Source of the DNA: Gammaproteobacteria bacterium | GTDB lineage: Bacteria; Pseudomonadota; Gammaproteobacteria; SZUA-152 | Assembly: GCA_021648485.1 (NCBI GenBank) | Contig: JAKISS010000019.1 | Span: 1 to 47,991, forward strand | Length of the DNA stretch: 47,991 bases | Direction: 5' to 3' | Part shown: one piece after another, positions 35,165 through 45,390 of the stretch | Layout of the letters: every line of letters starts with the position of its first letter | Position numbering within the stretch: the first letter of the stretch is position 1 | Position numbers and translations under genes: made by a program | Notes under the pieces: generated by a model | Told to the model about the DNA's origin: nothing | The model's input: the letters and a program-made list of their open reading frames with translations, nothing else | Databases searched by the model: none

Positions 35165-36271
35165 TCAGGTTTGAAGTGATTGGAAAAAATGATTGATAAC
35201 ATCAGTCTGTGGTTGAGTGCAATGACTAGCGTCACGCAGGTTGTGTAATTCATCCAGTAATGGCTGGCGCAGACCGGGCATAAACATCAGGTCGGCCATA
35301 ATGTTGTCAAAAGCCTCCTGACCGACATCACAAAGGGCCAGGTTGCATAAAAAGGCGCGGCGGATATCGTTTTGTTCGAGGCAGTGCCAGGCGCGCCCGG
35401 CAATGGTAGCCAATACTTCCACATTGCGTCCGCTGTTGTCGTTCAATACGGTGTGGAGGGCGGTAACGAGTGCCTGTTGGTCGCTGCCGTGTGACAGGCC
35501 ACGAATGGCAGCGGCAACGGTATTGGCAGCAATGGCGGCGTCAGTCTCTTGCAGGGCCGTTGTGATGCGTACCGACAGGGCTGCACTCAGTGCTGGATCG
35601 ATGGTCTCGTTTTCCAGACAGCTGCACAATGCTGCGAAAGGCGTGACAGGTAATTGCGGAATGGCTTTGATCAGCGTCGTCAGATTGTTATTTTCATGGA
35701 GGCGGGCAGCAACATCGGCGATGCCTTGCAGACCGACAAAATTCCATTGCTCAAAGCCATTGCTACCAGTGAAATAATCAACGGCGTGGGCGTAAAACTG
35801 ACTGGCGGGCTGGCCAAGCTGTTTGGCAATCCGGGCGTGAAAGCAAGCCATGCGGTCTTCGCGCGGGGTGAAACCATGGGGGTTGTCTTCCGGCATATCG
35901 GGCGGTGTTTTTTGCGTGGCCTCGGGATCGTGTCTGGCAAGTGTTTGTTCCGCCAGCCGTTCCACTATGCGGCGCAGAAAGTCATCCCGTGCAGCTTGTT
36001 GTAATAGACCCTGTTCATCCAGCGGGAATTTCAGAAACCAGATTTGCTGATCGCTGCTGGCACTGTCACCATCCTCGTAATAAAACAATACGCCCAGTGA
36101 GGCGCTACGCAAAAACGGTTGCGGATAGGCTTGTTGCTGGCGCTCGATGGCTAGCATATTGGCTCCCGGGATTTCCACCAGACGACGGCCCATGTCATAA
36201 AATTGCACCTGGGCCCCGGCCTGTTGAAGAAATTCACTCAGGGTTTGCGGGAAGGGATTGCTGTCAGTCAT
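35165..36271 (-). CDS. DUF3549 family protein
   Basis: The 368-residue cytoplasmic protein matches the DUF3549 family of gammaproteobacteria, recognised from its start (TLSEFLQQAGAQVQFYDMGRRL), the QQAYPQPFLRSASLG segment and a helical-repeat C-terminal half rich in alanine and leucine (AALSAALSVRITTALQ). Function is unknown. It lies 30 bases upstream of purT on the same strand. No catalytic motif, signal peptide or membrane helix is seen. Confidence 0.85.
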   Translation of the reverse strand: MTDSNPFPQTLSEFLQQAGAQVQFYDMGRRLVEIPGANMLAIERQQQAYPQPFLRSASLGVLFYYEDGDSASSDQQIWFLKFPLDEQGLLQQAARDDFLRRIVERLAEQTLARHDPEATQKTPPDMPEDNPHGFTPREDRMACFHARIAKQLGQPASQFYAHAVDYFTGSNGFEQWNFVGLQGIADVAARLHENNNLTTLIKAIPQLPVTPFAALCSCLENETIDPALSAALSVRITTALQETDAAIAANTVAAAIRGLSHGSDQQALVTALHTVLNDNSGRNVEVLATIAGRAWHCLEQNDIRRAFLCNLALCDVGQEAFDNIMADLMFMPGLRQPLLDELHNLRDASHCTQPQTDVINHFFQSLQT

Positions 36272-36328
36272 GGCCCTGATTTTATCAAACGTGCGTGCAT
36301 TCTGCTGGTCTGTTTGGGAACTCCGGTT

Positions 36329-36829
36329 TTATTGTCTCTGTTTTGCTTCGCTGACACGCAAATTACGCTCACAAAATTCCGTGTTATCCAGCTGGGTGAT
36401 AGCTTTGTGCGCGGCATTGCTTTCCATTTCCACAAAGGCATAACCTCGTGGTCGATGAGTGGTGCGATCCATCATAATACGCACGGAATTGACCTCTCCG
36501 TACTGTGAAAATAATGTGTGCAGCTCGTCGCGTTTTGCACGGTAGGCGAGATTACCGACGTAGAGGCTGATGGTGTCACCAGACTCCGGAATGGCAGTAG
36601 TTTGCGGGAAATGATGTGCAGTGGTTGCGCGTTCGCGCTGCTGCTGTGGTGATGATGCCCGGCTGCAAGCGCCCACCAGATGACCGATGAGCAGCCCTGC
36701 CCCCAGTACGAGCAAGCTATTGCTTACCAGGTTTTGTGTTTGCAGAATCCAGTAAGCCAGACCGGCGATAGGCAGTGCAATGAGCAGGCTGCCGAAATAA
36801 ACGGTAAGGGATGGAGTTTTAAAGGTCAT
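36329..36829 (-). CDS. RRM RNA-binding protein with two N-terminal membrane helices
   Basis: The 166-residue product combines two hydrophobic segments (residues 10-28, YFGSLLIALPIAGLAYWIL, and 36-54, SLLVLGAGLLIGHLVGA), a short linker, and one RNA-recognition motif (about 86-163) with RNP2 LYVGNL and RNP1 RGYAFVEM. RRM proteins bind single-stranded RNA; a membrane anchor would place that activity at the inner membrane. The gap to the DUF3549 gene is 57 bases. Confidence 0.9.
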   Translation of the reverse strand: MTFKTPSLTVYFGSLLIALPIAGLAYWILQTQNLVSNSLLVLGAGLLIGHLVGACSRASSPQQQRERATTAHHFPQTTAIPESGDTISLYVGNLAYRAKRDELHTLFSQYGEVNSVRIMMDRTTHRPRGYAFVEMESNAAHKAITQLDNTEFCERNLRVSEAKQRQ

Positions 36830-37002
36830 TGTTAATTACCGCATAAAAAGTATGGAATGAATGAGTGTGTTGCTGGGACGTGCATGCTGGCGCACGCAGC
36901 CACGAGCAGCGCGCTTTATACCAGATGTGAGTGATTTATTCGAGCCCGAACAGGAAAGAAGCACCGCGTTGCGGGTTTCTGTTAGACGAGGGGCGGTGCG
37001 CT

Positions 37003-38262
37003 TTAATGGTGCGTGATTGCTTTTCCGTCGATGGCCAGTGTGAACATAAACGTTGCGCCGCCTTCCCGGTTGGTTTTGTGCGTGAGTTTGCCGCCGTGGT
37101 CTTCCACAATGGTGCGACTGATGGCCAGCCCAAGCCCCATACCATTGGCTTTGGTACTGAAAAAGGGAGTGGGAATTTTTTTCATGTCATCAAGCGGGAT
37201 TCCTGGTCCGGTATCGCTGACAGAAATGCGCACATGTGTTGTGGTGGGCTGATCCAGGACAATATTCAGGTGACGGGTGTCACAATGATTTTGTGGGTCG
37301 CTCATAGCTTCGCTGGCATTACGCAGCAAATTGAGCACCACCTGCTCGATTTGAATGGCATCGGCGGTAATTAATGGCATGTTGGCCAGTGTTTCAATCT
37401 TCAGAATGATGTTATTTGTATGGAATTCAGTGCGCATCATACTGACTGCCAGTTGTACTACGTTACCGAGTTCGGTGGTTTCACGGTGTGAAGCACTTTT
37501 GCTGACAAAATCGCGCAGGTGACGAATGATATTGGCAGCCCGCTGCGCCTGATTGCAGGCCTGTTCGAGGATGCCAGGAACCTGTGCGCGTTTTTTTTCA
37601 TCACCTTCCAGCAGGCGCAAACAACTTCTGACATAACTGCTAATGGCAGTGAGTGGCTGGTTGATTTCATGCGCCAGCCCTGCTGCCATTTCCCCCATGG
37701 TGTTGAGGCGGGCAACATGGGCAAGTTTTTCCTGATGCTGTCGCGATTGTTCTTCCAGCAGTTCACGCCCGCTGATTTCCTTGCGCAGTTTTGCATGGCT
37801 TTTGGCCAGTTCGGCAAGGCATTGGGGATAGCTGGTATTTTCCTGTAGTGAAATACGACCGTGAATCATGCCGGTGGTTTGTATTGTGCTTTTCATCTGC
37901 ACTTTAATGTGCATTTGTTGTGATGTTATTAGCAAGATAGTGCAGTGTGCGCTGGCACCATTTTTATTATTGTCGCGCAGCCAGGTCAGGTGTCGAATGA
38001 AATGGGCATGGTCTTCCGGGGCAATATATTTTCCGATGTGCTGGCCGATCAATTGTGAGCGTTTTACCTGCAGTAAATTGGCCAGCGTCAGGTTGGCCTC
38101 CATAATTTGCTCATTGGTGTCGTGAGTAAACAGCCCCAGAGGAGAGGCATCGAAGAGCGTTTCGAAGCGTTGACGAAGGCCGCTGGATAAACGCAAGGTT
38201 TGTCGCAGCGTTGCGTTTTGTTTTTGCAGCGTCCGGAATTTTTCGCGCAGGACGAAGGGCAC
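37003..38262 (-). CDS. PAS-domain sensor histidine kinase (orphan)
   Basis: The 419-residue protein has a short coiled coil (1-30), a PAS domain (about 32-140; FDASPLGLFTHDTNEQIMEAN), a second coiled coil (150-185), the phosphoacceptor H-box GLAHEINQPLTAI (H198) and a HATPase domain with N-box (VLNLLRNASEAM), SDTGPGIP and FFSTKANGMGLGL. It resembles FixL/DctB/TodS-type kinases (HEINQPL). No membrane segment is present, so it senses a cytoplasmic or diffusible signal. The likely start is GTG 38262, with a poor ribosome site. No response-regulator gene is adjacent, so its partner is elsewhere. Confidence 0.9.
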   Translation of the reverse strand: MPFVLREKFRTLQKQNATLRQTLRLSSGLRQRFETLFDASPLGLFTHDTNEQIMEANLTLANLLQVKRSQLIGQHIGKYIAPEDHAHFIRHLTWLRDNNKNGASAHCTILLITSQQMHIKVQMKSTIQTTGMIHGRISLQENTSYPQCLAELAKSHAKLRKEISGRELLEEQSRQHQEKLAHVARLNTMGEMAAGLAHEINQPLTAISSYVRSCLRLLEGDEKKRAQVPGILEQACNQAQRAANIIRHLRDFVSKSASHRETTELGNVVQLAVSMMRTEFHTNNIILKIETLANMPLITADAIQIEQVVLNLLRNASEAMSDPQNHCDTRHLNIVLDQPTTTHVRISVSDTGPGIPLDDMKKIPTPFFSTKANGMGLGLAISRTIVEDHGGKLTHKTNREGGATFMFTLAIDGKAITHH

Positions 38263-39035
38263 GTCAGAGGACTGTAAGACTTTGTGTGTCCTGTCAGCCT
38301 GAAAAATCCGACGTGAGAGTGGATCATGGGGTGTGAAATCAGGTTTGATAGCAGTGTCCTCCGTGAGTCGCTATTGAGTGAACGGAATCTGGGCTGATTA
38401 TATCCGGTTTTGTCATCCTTGGAAAAACTGGATAATGCGCTGTGTGGTACCCGTTTTTTCATCAAGCATATAAATCAATTTATAGGTCTATGCATTTTAC
38501 TGTTCCGTTAATTTCCATTCCTTCCATCTGGATATGGGTACCCTTCACACTGTATTACGACAAGAAATTTTTAGCTATTAATATTTCATTTGCCATCCAT
38601 CTGGGTGGCTGCGAGTTACAATGCGGATTTATATTTTCTATTGTTGATCACCCTCCGTCTAATGTTATCGATGTTGTACATACGGTTATGACGTAAGAGG
38701 AAGGGAATAGTTCCGATTATTAAGCGGTGTGATTTCACGCTTCCCCTTGTGTCGTTCCACACCCTGTTTATTTCAAAAAATCAGTCTGTTAGCCGTGTAA
38801 CAATATGATGTTAGCGGAGTGGCGATGACATTTTTTCAAGCATAAAACAATACCGCTTTGTTCACTGAAAATACCTTTTGCTTATCGTGTTTGATATCCG
38901 AGTGAAAAGGGTAGATATTCGGGCTTGTTGCGTTACCATCGGTTTGTTTGCAGGGGGTGCAGCGGATAATTATGATGGAACGATGACAAGGTAGCGAGAC
39001 ATTGAAAAAACCAAAGCAGCAAGGAGAAATCGCAC
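38263..39035. other. Gene-free 773-bp gap between divergent genes
   Basis: The gap separates the minus-strand histidine kinase from the plus-strand binding protein and should hold both promoters. ORFs in it (for example 38442-38696 plus) have no ribosome site and atypical composition. No tRNA-like or strong terminator structure was found. An AAGGAG (about 39020-39025) at its right edge belongs to the next gene. Confidence 0.5.
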
Positions 39036-40007
39036 ATGACATTCACGAAAAGACGACTTCCGGCAGTGTTGGCTACAGCTTTCATATTCGCAATGTTTGC
39101 TGGTGAGCCAGTTATTGCCGGGAAAGATGCAGGGCACGGCCATGACTACCGTACCTTTCATATTAATGGCACCATTGACTATGGTGACATTGGAGATTCT
39201 TATCGCTCTGATCTGGTGATGTATCTGGCGGGCAATCAATTTATGGTGATGGAGGAGCTGATCAAGGATTTCCAATCTAAAAACAAGGATATCAAAACGG
39301 TTTATGTGGAAACCATTCCGCCGGGCCAGATACTCAAAAAGCAAATTCTCAAACAGGGGCAAATCGAGGGCCAGGATACCAACCAAACACCGGACTTGTT
39401 TGCCAGCGTAAAAATTGCCCACCTTAAAAAGCTGAAGAAAGCAGGCAAGATGACTGAAGGCATGATTTATGTACATAACAAACTGGAGCTGATGGTTGCC
39501 AAAGGTAATCCAAAGGGAATTAAAGGACCGGAAGACCTGGGGCGTGATGATCTGGTTCAATCGCATCCCAACCCCATTACTGAAGGCATTTTTAAATTTT
39601 ACGGATCTGAAATGCTGAAAGACATGGGCTTACACAGCAAGGTGACAGGCGGTAAGGTTTGCAAGGGTTGCTGGGCCGTGCCGGGCAAGACCTGGTTTAC
39701 TGTGCGCCACCATCGCGAAACCCCGCACCGTATTGAAAATGGTGAAGCTGATGTGGGCATTGTGTGGACTACGGAAGTGGCACATGCCAGGGCCAAAGGC
39801 CGCAAAGTTGAAGGTGTTGCGATTCCTGCGCCACTTAACAAGGAATCTAAAGTGGGGTATGCCATTGGCAAACTGAACAAAGCGAAAAATGCCAAAAATG
39901 CGGACCGTTTCCTGACGTATCTGGCATCGGATGACGCACAAAACATCTATGCCAGCTATGGGTTTTTAAAGGCCACTGCTGAAGAGCTGACGCTGAAAAA
40001 ACTGTAG
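39036..40007 (+). CDS. Periplasmic solute-binding protein (type II, ModA-like), orphan
   Basis: The 323-residue product has a signal peptide (residues 1-28, VLATAFIFAMFAGEPVIA), a His-rich start (GKDAGHGHDYRTFH) and a type II periplasmic-binding fold as in molybdate/tungstate or related extracellular binding proteins (DLVMYLAGNQFMVMEELIKDF, KLELMVAKGNPKGIKGPEDL, NGEADVGIVWTTEV). An unusual insertion contains CKGCW (C209, C212) followed by VRHHRETPHR, which could bind a metal or form a disulfide. A strong AAGGAGA precedes ATG 39036. No ABC permease or ATPase is adjacent; a terminator follows, so it is made alone. The ligand is unknown. Confidence 0.85.
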   Translation: MTFTKRRLPAVLATAFIFAMFAGEPVIAGKDAGHGHDYRTFHINGTIDYGDIGDSYRSDLVMYLAGNQFMVMEELIKDFQSKNKDIKTVYVETIPPGQILKKQILKQGQIEGQDTNQTPDLFASVKIAHLKKLKKAGKMTEGMIYVHNKLELMVAKGNPKGIKGPEDLGRDDLVQSHPNPITEGIFKFYGSEMLKDMGLHSKVTGGKVCKGCWAVPGKTWFTVRHHRETPHRIENGEADVGIVWTTEVAHARAKGRKVEGVAIPAPLNKESKVGYAIGKLNKAKNAKNADRFLTYLASDDAQNIYASYGFLKATAEELTLKKL

Positions 40008-40047
40008 TTGTCAGGTGCTGATTGCAAGGGCGGACAAAATGGATGCT

Positions 40048-40076
40048 GGCCGGGAGCGTATTTCCGGTCGGTTTTT
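40048..40076 (+). terminator. Rho-independent terminator after the binding-protein gene
   Basis: GGCCGGGA / TTCCGGTC form an 8-bp stem with two G-U pairs around a 6-base loop, followed by GGTTTTT. It lies 40 bases after the stop at 40007. Confidence 0.7.
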
Positions 40077-40194
40077 GGGTCAGGAATAGCGCCAGTCCGT
40101 AAGGCGCTGGAGTGATGTCGCCAAAATTTGTGCATGCTGGCTGCGTTTTTCCTGTACAATCTGCGCCCTTTCAATCCAGTAGAGCCGCATTCCC

Positions 40195-42015
40195 GTGATC
40201 CAGAAACTTAGAAACATTGCCATCATCGCTCACGTTGATCATGGCAAGACCACCCTCGTTGATAAACTCTTGCAGCAGTCCGGTACCGTTACCAGTCGAG
40301 GCGATGCCGAAGAGCGGGTGATGGACTCTAACGACATAGAGAAAGAGCGCGGGATTACCATTCTTGCCAAAAACACGGCCATCGAGTGGAATGACTACCA
40401 CATCAACATTGTAGATACCCCCGGCCATGCCGACTTTGGTGGCGAGGTGGAGCGGGTGATGTCCATGGTGGATTCGGTATTACTGCTGGTGGATGCCGCC
40501 GAAGGCCCGATGCCGCAAACCCGTTTTGTTACGGAGAAAGCGCTGGCGCAAGGGCTTAATCCCATCGTGGTGGTGAACAAAATTGACCGTAATGGCGCGC
40601 GTCCGGACTGGGCGGTGGATCAGACGTTTGATTTGTTTGACCGTCTCGGTGCCACCGATGAGCAAATGGATTTCCCCATTATTTACTGTTCAGCCATCAA
40701 CGGCTATGCGGGTCTGGAATCCGATGTCAGTGGTGGTGATATGACTCCCCTGTTCGAGACCATCGTTGAACATGTGAAAGCGCCCGATGTGGATGCGGAC
40801 GGCCCTTTCCAGATGCAGGTCAGTGCGTTGGATTACAACAGCTATACGGGTGTTATCGGCATTGGCCGGGTTACCCGTGGCAGGCTCAAGGCCAATTCGC
40901 CAGTGGTCGTGGTGGATGTCGAAGGCAAGGAACGCCGTGGTCGCATTCTGCAAATTTTCGGTTTTTTGGGGCTGGAGCGCATCGAAAAAACGGAGGTGCA
41001 GGCTGGCGATATTATTGCTTTTACCGGCCTCGATCCGCTGAATATCTCTGACACTCTGTGCGATCCCAATAATGTCGAAGCTATGACGCCGCTGTCCGTG
41101 GACGAACCCACAGTGAGCATGACTTTTGGGGTCAACAATTCTCCCTTTGCCGGGCAGGATGGCAAATTCCTCACTTCGCGGCAGATTCGTGAACGTCTTC
41201 AGCGCGAACTGTTGCACAATGTCGCCCTGCGCGTGGAAGAAACCGAAGACCCGGACAAATTCAAAGTCTCCGGTCGTGGTGAATTACATCTGTCGATTCT
41301 TATCGAAAATATGCGCCGCGAAGGTTACGAACTGGGTGTGTCCCGTCCCGAAGTCATTATTCACACGCTGGAAGATGGCACCAAAGAAGAGCCTTACGAG
41401 CAGGTCACCGTGGACGTGGAAAGCGACCATCAGGGCAGCGTAATGGAAAAGCTCGGTGAGCGGGGTGGCGAACTCAAGGATATGGTACCTGACGGCCAGG
41501 GCCGGGTGCGCGTGGATTACATCATGCCAGCGCGTGGGTTGATCGGCTTTCGCACGGAATTCCTCACCGCCACTCAGGGCACCGGTCTGATCTACAGCGT
41601 GTTCGATCATTACGGCCCAATGAAACCCGGTAATTACGGCCAGCGGCTCAATGGTGTGCTGATCTCTAATGGCAAGGGCAAGGCACTGGGTTATTCTCTG
41701 TGGAACCTGCAAGAGCGCGGCAAATTGTTCATCGGTGCCAATACCGAAGTTTACGAAGGCAGTGTTATCGGCATTCATGCACGGGATAACGATCTGGTGG
41801 TTAACTGCCTCAAAGGCAAGCAGCTCACCAATGTGCGTGCTTCCGGTACCGATGAAAACATCCAGCTCACCCCGTTTATCAACCTGAGTCTGGAGCAGGC
41901 ACTGGAATTCATCGACGATGATGAGCTGGTGGAAGTGACACCCATCAATATCCGTTTGCGCAAAAAAGTCCTCAATGAAAGTGATCGCAAAAAGGCCAGT
42001 CGCGCCGCCAAATAA
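40195..42015 (+). CDS. typA: Translational GTPase TypA/BipA
   Basis: BipA is a ribosome-binding GTPase of the EF-G family that helps 50S assembly and growth under cold or stress. The 606-residue product shows G1 AHVDHGKTT, the switch region [14 protein letters not shown]3 [15 protein letters not shown]4 NKIDR and G5-like CSAINGYAG, then domain II, the EF-G-like domains, and the BipA-specific C-terminus ([15 protein letters not shown]). It starts at GTG 40195, as the N-terminus [18 protein letters not shown] fits the family. Full length. The M48 gene converges on it with six bases between stops. Confidence 0.97.
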   Translation: MIQKLRNIAIIAHVDHGKTTLVDKLLQQSGTVTSRGDAEERVMDSNDIEKERGITILAKNTAIEWNDYHINIVDTPGHADFGGEVERVMSMVDSVLLLVDAAEGPMPQTRFVTEKALAQGLNPIVVVNKIDRNGARPDWAVDQTFDLFDRLGATDEQMDFPIIYCSAINGYAGLESDVSGGDMTPLFETIVEHVKAPDVDADGPFQMQVSALDYNSYTGVIGIGRVTRGRLKANSPVVVVDVEGKERRGRILQIFGFLGLERIEKTEVQAGDIIAFTGLDPLNISDTLCDPNNVEAMTPLSVDEPTVSMTFGVNNSPFAGQDGKFLTSRQIRERLQRELLHNVALRVEETEDPDKFKVSGRGELHLSILIENMRREGYELGVSRPEVIIHTLEDGTKEEPYEQVTVDVESDHQGSVMEKLGERGGELKDMVPDGQGRVRVDYIMPARGLIGFRTEFLTATQGTGLIYSVFDHYGPMKPGNYGQRLNGVLISNGKGKALGYSLWNLQERGKLFIGANTEVYEGSVIGIHARDNDLVVNCLKGKQLTNVRASGTDENIQLTPFINLSLEQALEFIDDDELVEVTPINIRLRKKVLNESDRKKASRAAK

Positions 42016-42021
42016 TAAATT

Positions 42022-43197
42022 TCAGGGCGATTCTGAGGGGAGCGGTTGAGCGCTCCCGTTGGATTTTTCTGCATTCTCAAACCGCGCCATGCGCTCTTTG
42101 GTGAGCGGGTGGCTTGCGAAATAGTGACGGATGTTATTTTTTTCCTGCTGTGTACTCTGATCCGCTCTGGCAGCCTCAATGGTTTTGCGAAGACACTCTT
42201 GTATGTCTGCGTTACGCTTGGCACACTGTTTGAAACCACTCGTATGACTTACCTGTAATTTTTGCATCATGATGGAAAAATACGCTGGATCAATCGCGTG
42301 TCGAAGCATATATTGCAGCGCAAACGTATCTGCTTCTGTCTCCATATCGCGTGAATAACCGGATTCCACCAGTAGCACGGGCAGGCCGGTGATAATGGTG
42401 CTGCTGCTGGCAACATCACCAGCAATCACGGCAACAAATAGCGCCAGACTGAACCCCTGAATAACCCGGCGCAAGCTGTGACGATAGTGCAGATGGCCGA
42501 TTTCGTGCAGCATCACCGATATAATTTCATTATTGTCTGCGGCGAGATTGATGAGACCATCTGTAAAAACAACGGTGCCATCAGGAAGAGCCAGGGCGTT
42601 AGCGCCGATGGCGTCGCTTTTTCTGAAAACGACGCGAATATTGTCCAAGCCCAAAGTGTTGAGCAAAACAACAAACTCCTGTTGCAGGTCTTGCTGGCGT
42701 GCTTCACTTAATTCACTAGCCTGCATAAGGTGTTCATCGAGCGAATCCAGCACACCGGCACCGAGTAGACGGGAGTGTTCATCAGGGATCATAAAGGCGA
42801 TTTCCTTGCTGAAATAAGGAATGCCAAACTGAATAAAACTCCAACCGAACAAAATAACCACCAGCAGTGTTGCAAATACCCACCGTTTCGAGCTTTCGAG
42901 TGTATGCACTAAATTGTGCCAGCGCCGGTTGGACGCTTGTTTGATAATACGATCAATGCCCTCATTGTCCGGTGTTTCAAAGTGTGCGCCGTCGGGGAAT
43001 TCCACATAACGCGGGGTATCGCCAATGCGCGGAGAGACGTTGACGGAGGTAAAAGCCACAGGCTCCTTGTCAATGCCTTCCAGGCTGATGAACCCTTCAT
43101 CGGTCAGATACAAGCGGGTTTCCGTGCAACGGGAGGTTTTACCGTCGGAATATTGCCCGGTAATTTGACTGGCTGAAATCATAGAGCCAACTGTCAT
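42022..43197 (-). CDS. M48-family membrane metallopeptidase
   Basis: The 391-residue protein has a soluble N-terminal domain (about 1-105), a membrane helix (about 108-128, WVFATLLVVILFGWSFIQF) and an M48 peptidase domain with the zinc motif MLHEIGHLHYRHSL, a second hydrophobic stretch (GFSLALFVAVIAGDV) and the third ligand region SRDMETEADTFALQYM. The gene lies five bases downstream of the YjgN-like gene on the same strand. M48 proteins (HtpX, BepA, LoiP-like) handle quality control of membrane or envelope proteins; this pairing of M48 and DUF898 proteins recurs in proteobacteria to my knowledge. Confidence 0.9.
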   Translation of the reverse strand: MTVGSMISASQITGQYSDGKTSRCTETRLYLTDEGFISLEGIDKEPVAFTSVNVSPRIGDTPRYVEFPDGAHFETPDNEGIDRIIKQASNRRWHNLVHTLESSKRWVFATLLVVILFGWSFIQFGIPYFSKEIAFMIPDEHSRLLGAGVLDSLDEHLMQASELSEARQQDLQQEFVVLLNTLGLDNIRVVFRKSDAIGANALALPDGTVVFTDGLINLAADNNEIISVMLHEIGHLHYRHSLRRVIQGFSLALFVAVIAGDVASSSTIITGLPVLLVESGYSRDMETEADTFALQYMLRHAIDPAYFSIMMQKLQVSHTSGFKQCAKRNADIQECLRKTIEAARADQSTQQEKNNIRHYFASHPLTKERMARFENAEKSNGSAQPLPSESP

Positions 43198-43202
43198 TCA
43201 GT

Positions 43203-44429
43203 TTATACACCCAGCCCCATATCAAAGACTTCGCCCATTTCTTCGCCGAAGGCCGATTGCCCTTCGGGGCGTGTGCCCAAAAAGTTATCCAGGCTATCGG
43301 TGCCCACAATGGAGGTCATTTGCGCACGGTATCGCGCCACGCGGATTTTGGACCAAGGGATTAATAAGCCCAGACTGACTGCTATGGCCAGCGTATTGGT
43401 AACATATAAATACAGCATGGCACCGACTTTCAATTCAGATTGCACACGGTGTTCAGCGATGCTCAGATTACCAAAAATGAAATTGGTTTTTTTGGTCTGA
43501 ATATATGCAAACATCCATAAGTATATGGCGATTATCGCGAAAATACCAAAAATGAGGAAGCCGCTAAAAATATCAAACAAAGATTGTAGTGTCGTGACGT
43601 TTTCATCTCCACTTGGCATAAAAACAGCCCAAAAACTGCCTATAACAAGCAGACCCAGCAAAAGTGCTCCCAGAGATGCGCCGAGGTAAATGCTGTACAG
43701 GCCGCGTATGGAGCCATTAAAACTGAAATCTGATTCCCCAAAACAGGCGTGAGTGGCCTTGAACTTGATAATTGTGTATTGCCACAGAGGGAAAAGGCAG
43801 ATGATGAGCAGAGGGAAAGCGATAAATAAAAAAATAACCGCAGAAGTCGGTTCGGTTTTATCTTCTGTTATCGTTGCATCAGTGACCGCATCGGGTTGAA
43901 GATCACTTTGAAAATAGGTGATGAGCAAAAAATATGGCACAACAAACAACAGGGGATAAGCAAAAATAATGTAGGCGCGTTTAACATTTTTTTGGAAATT
44001 AAATTTGATGTTGCGATACGCCGTATTTCGGAGTTGAAACGACATGGACATCACCACCATTGCCGGAATCAGCAAAGCAATGATCACAATAATGATACCC
44101 GTGGCGAGAGGGCTGATCAGTCCGGAGAAATAATAGGCCGCAAAAAATGCCAGAGCGATAGCTCGTCCCTTTAATATTTGTACAGGATTGGCCAGATAGC
44201 GAAAGCTGGCACCCTCCAGGTGAGTATTGCCATAAAAATACTGATAAATACGCACCTTGGCCCAGGGGGAATAAATGCCCAGAGTCAGTATGGTCAACAC
44301 TATGGTGACGATCCAGACCGAAAAAAAATCGTAAGCGTTACCGGTAAATTCAAAGGGTATTTTGTGCTCTGGCGTGGGGTCTGTTGTAAGCGCTGTCGTG
44401 TGTTGGTCGTTATTTGTGTGAGTGTCCAT
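43203..44429 (-). CDS. YjgN/DUF898 family inner-membrane protein
   Basis: The 408-residue product matches the YjgN (DUF898) family: two repeated halves, each starting with a soluble lead (FEFTGNAYDFFSVW and FSFNGSIRGLYSIYLGAS in part), the GIYSPWAKVRIYQYFYGNT motif in the first half and its counterpart LLIPWSKIRVARYRAQM in the second, with about eight to ten membrane helices. Function is unknown. ATG 44429 has AAGGA upstream (AAGGATTGGGG); the ORF's TTG at 44435 is less likely. Coupled to the M48 peptidase. Confidence 0.88.
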   Translation of the reverse strand: MDTHTNNDQHTTALTTDPTPEHKIPFEFTGNAYDFFSVWIVTIVLTILTLGIYSPWAKVRIYQYFYGNTHLEGASFRYLANPVQILKGRAIALAFFAAYYFSGLISPLATGIIIVIIALLIPAMVVMSMSFQLRNTAYRNIKFNFQKNVKRAYIIFAYPLLFVVPYFLLITYFQSDLQPDAVTDATITEDKTEPTSAVIFLFIAFPLLIICLFPLWQYTIIKFKATHACFGESDFSFNGSIRGLYSIYLGASLGALLLGLLVIGSFWAVFMPSGDENVTTLQSLFDIFSGFLIFGIFAIIAIYLWMFAYIQTKKTNFIFGNLSIAEHRVQSELKVGAMLYLYVTNTLAIAVSLGLLIPWSKIRVARYRAQMTSIVGTDSLDNFLGTRPEGQSAFGEEMGEVFDMGLGV

Positions 44430-44640
44430 CCCCAATCCTTTATATGCTATCCGTCGTGCGGATATTAATTTTTATTATCAGGATTATTAACAGCTACCCC
44501 GACTCAGTACTGGAGTTGATTGTTGCACCAACGCCTCAATAGTCTACTGATTTCCAGAAGTAAAAATAAGGTTTTGGTATTATTACCCATTCAGGGCTGG
44601 TTTGACGTTGGGGATGAAGAATGATTGCAATATCGTGTTT

Positions 44641-45390
44641 TTATGCCAAATATTTCTCTTGCCATTGCAAATACATTTTTTGCACATGCTCAGCATAGAC
44701 CACCTTGTCATCAAAATCGGCCGGGTCGATGGCATCAAACACATAATAGTTGGCCCGGTGATTTTGAGTGCGAATGAAATGCCACATTTTATCCACCAGC
44801 GTGTAAGGGTCTTGCCACTCGAAATCTTCCTGCGCTTCGTAATGAATGAATACCGGCACAATGGGTACGCCGGTTTGCAGTGACACATCGAAAGCCCCTA
44901 ACTTGAAGTCACGGGTAATGCGCCGTCCGGTACAGCCACCCTCCGGGTACAAGGCAATATTTTTACCGCTGTCCAGTGCCGTGATCATCGTATCGATCAC
45001 CGCCCGGCGTGAGTCAGGGTTATCGCGATCCACGTACAGATTACCTGCCGCCTCGGTGATGCGTCCCACCAGCCACCAGTCTTTCACCTGTACCTTGGCC
45101 ACTGAATGCACAGGAAACAGTGCGGGAATGCCCACGTCTTCCAACGCCGAAGGATGGTTGGCAATCAAAATGTAGCGTTCAGGCAAGGTTGAGGCATTTT
45201 TTTGATGCAGGCGCAGATCTACTCCCAATGCCCTCACAAAACTACGACACCAGAATCGAAACAGCGTGAAATAAGTACGGCTGTCACGCAGTCTGCGCAA
45301 ATAGCTTAGCCCGTTCATGATCAGGGTAAACACGGTCAGCTCCACGCCGTTGATGATGAAGTAAATGAGTTTGCCCAGCGCCTGAATCAT
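44641..45390 (-). CDS. Lysophospholipid acyltransferase (PlsC-like)
   Basis: The 249-residue protein has the acyltransferase motifs of the PlsC/LPLAT family: block I ANHPSALED (NHx4D), block II-type NLYVDRDNPDSRR, block III YPEGGCTGR and block IV VPIVPVFIHYE. An N-terminal hydrophobic helix (LIYFIINGVELTVFTLIMNGL, in part LIYFIINGVELTVFTL) anchors it in the membrane. It probably acylates lysophosphatidic acid or a related lipid. A monocistronic position; the gap of about 210 bases downstream holds no gene. Confidence 0.9.
   Translation of the reverse strand: MIQALGKLIYFIINGVELTVFTLIMNGLSYLRRLRDSRTYFTLFRFWCRSFVRALGVDLRLHQKNASTLPERYILIANHPSALEDVGIPALFPVHSVAKVQVKDWWLVGRITEAAGNLYVDRDNPDSRRAVIDTMITALDSGKNIALYPEGGCTGRRITRDFKLGAFDVSLQTGVPIVPVFIHYEAQEDFEWQDPYTLVDKMWHFIRTQNHRANYYVFDAIDPADFDDKVVYAEHVQKMYLQWQEKYLA

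Noticed and set aside
38442-38696. 84-codon plus ORF in the large gap
   Set aside because: No ribosome site, odd composition, no recognisable motif.
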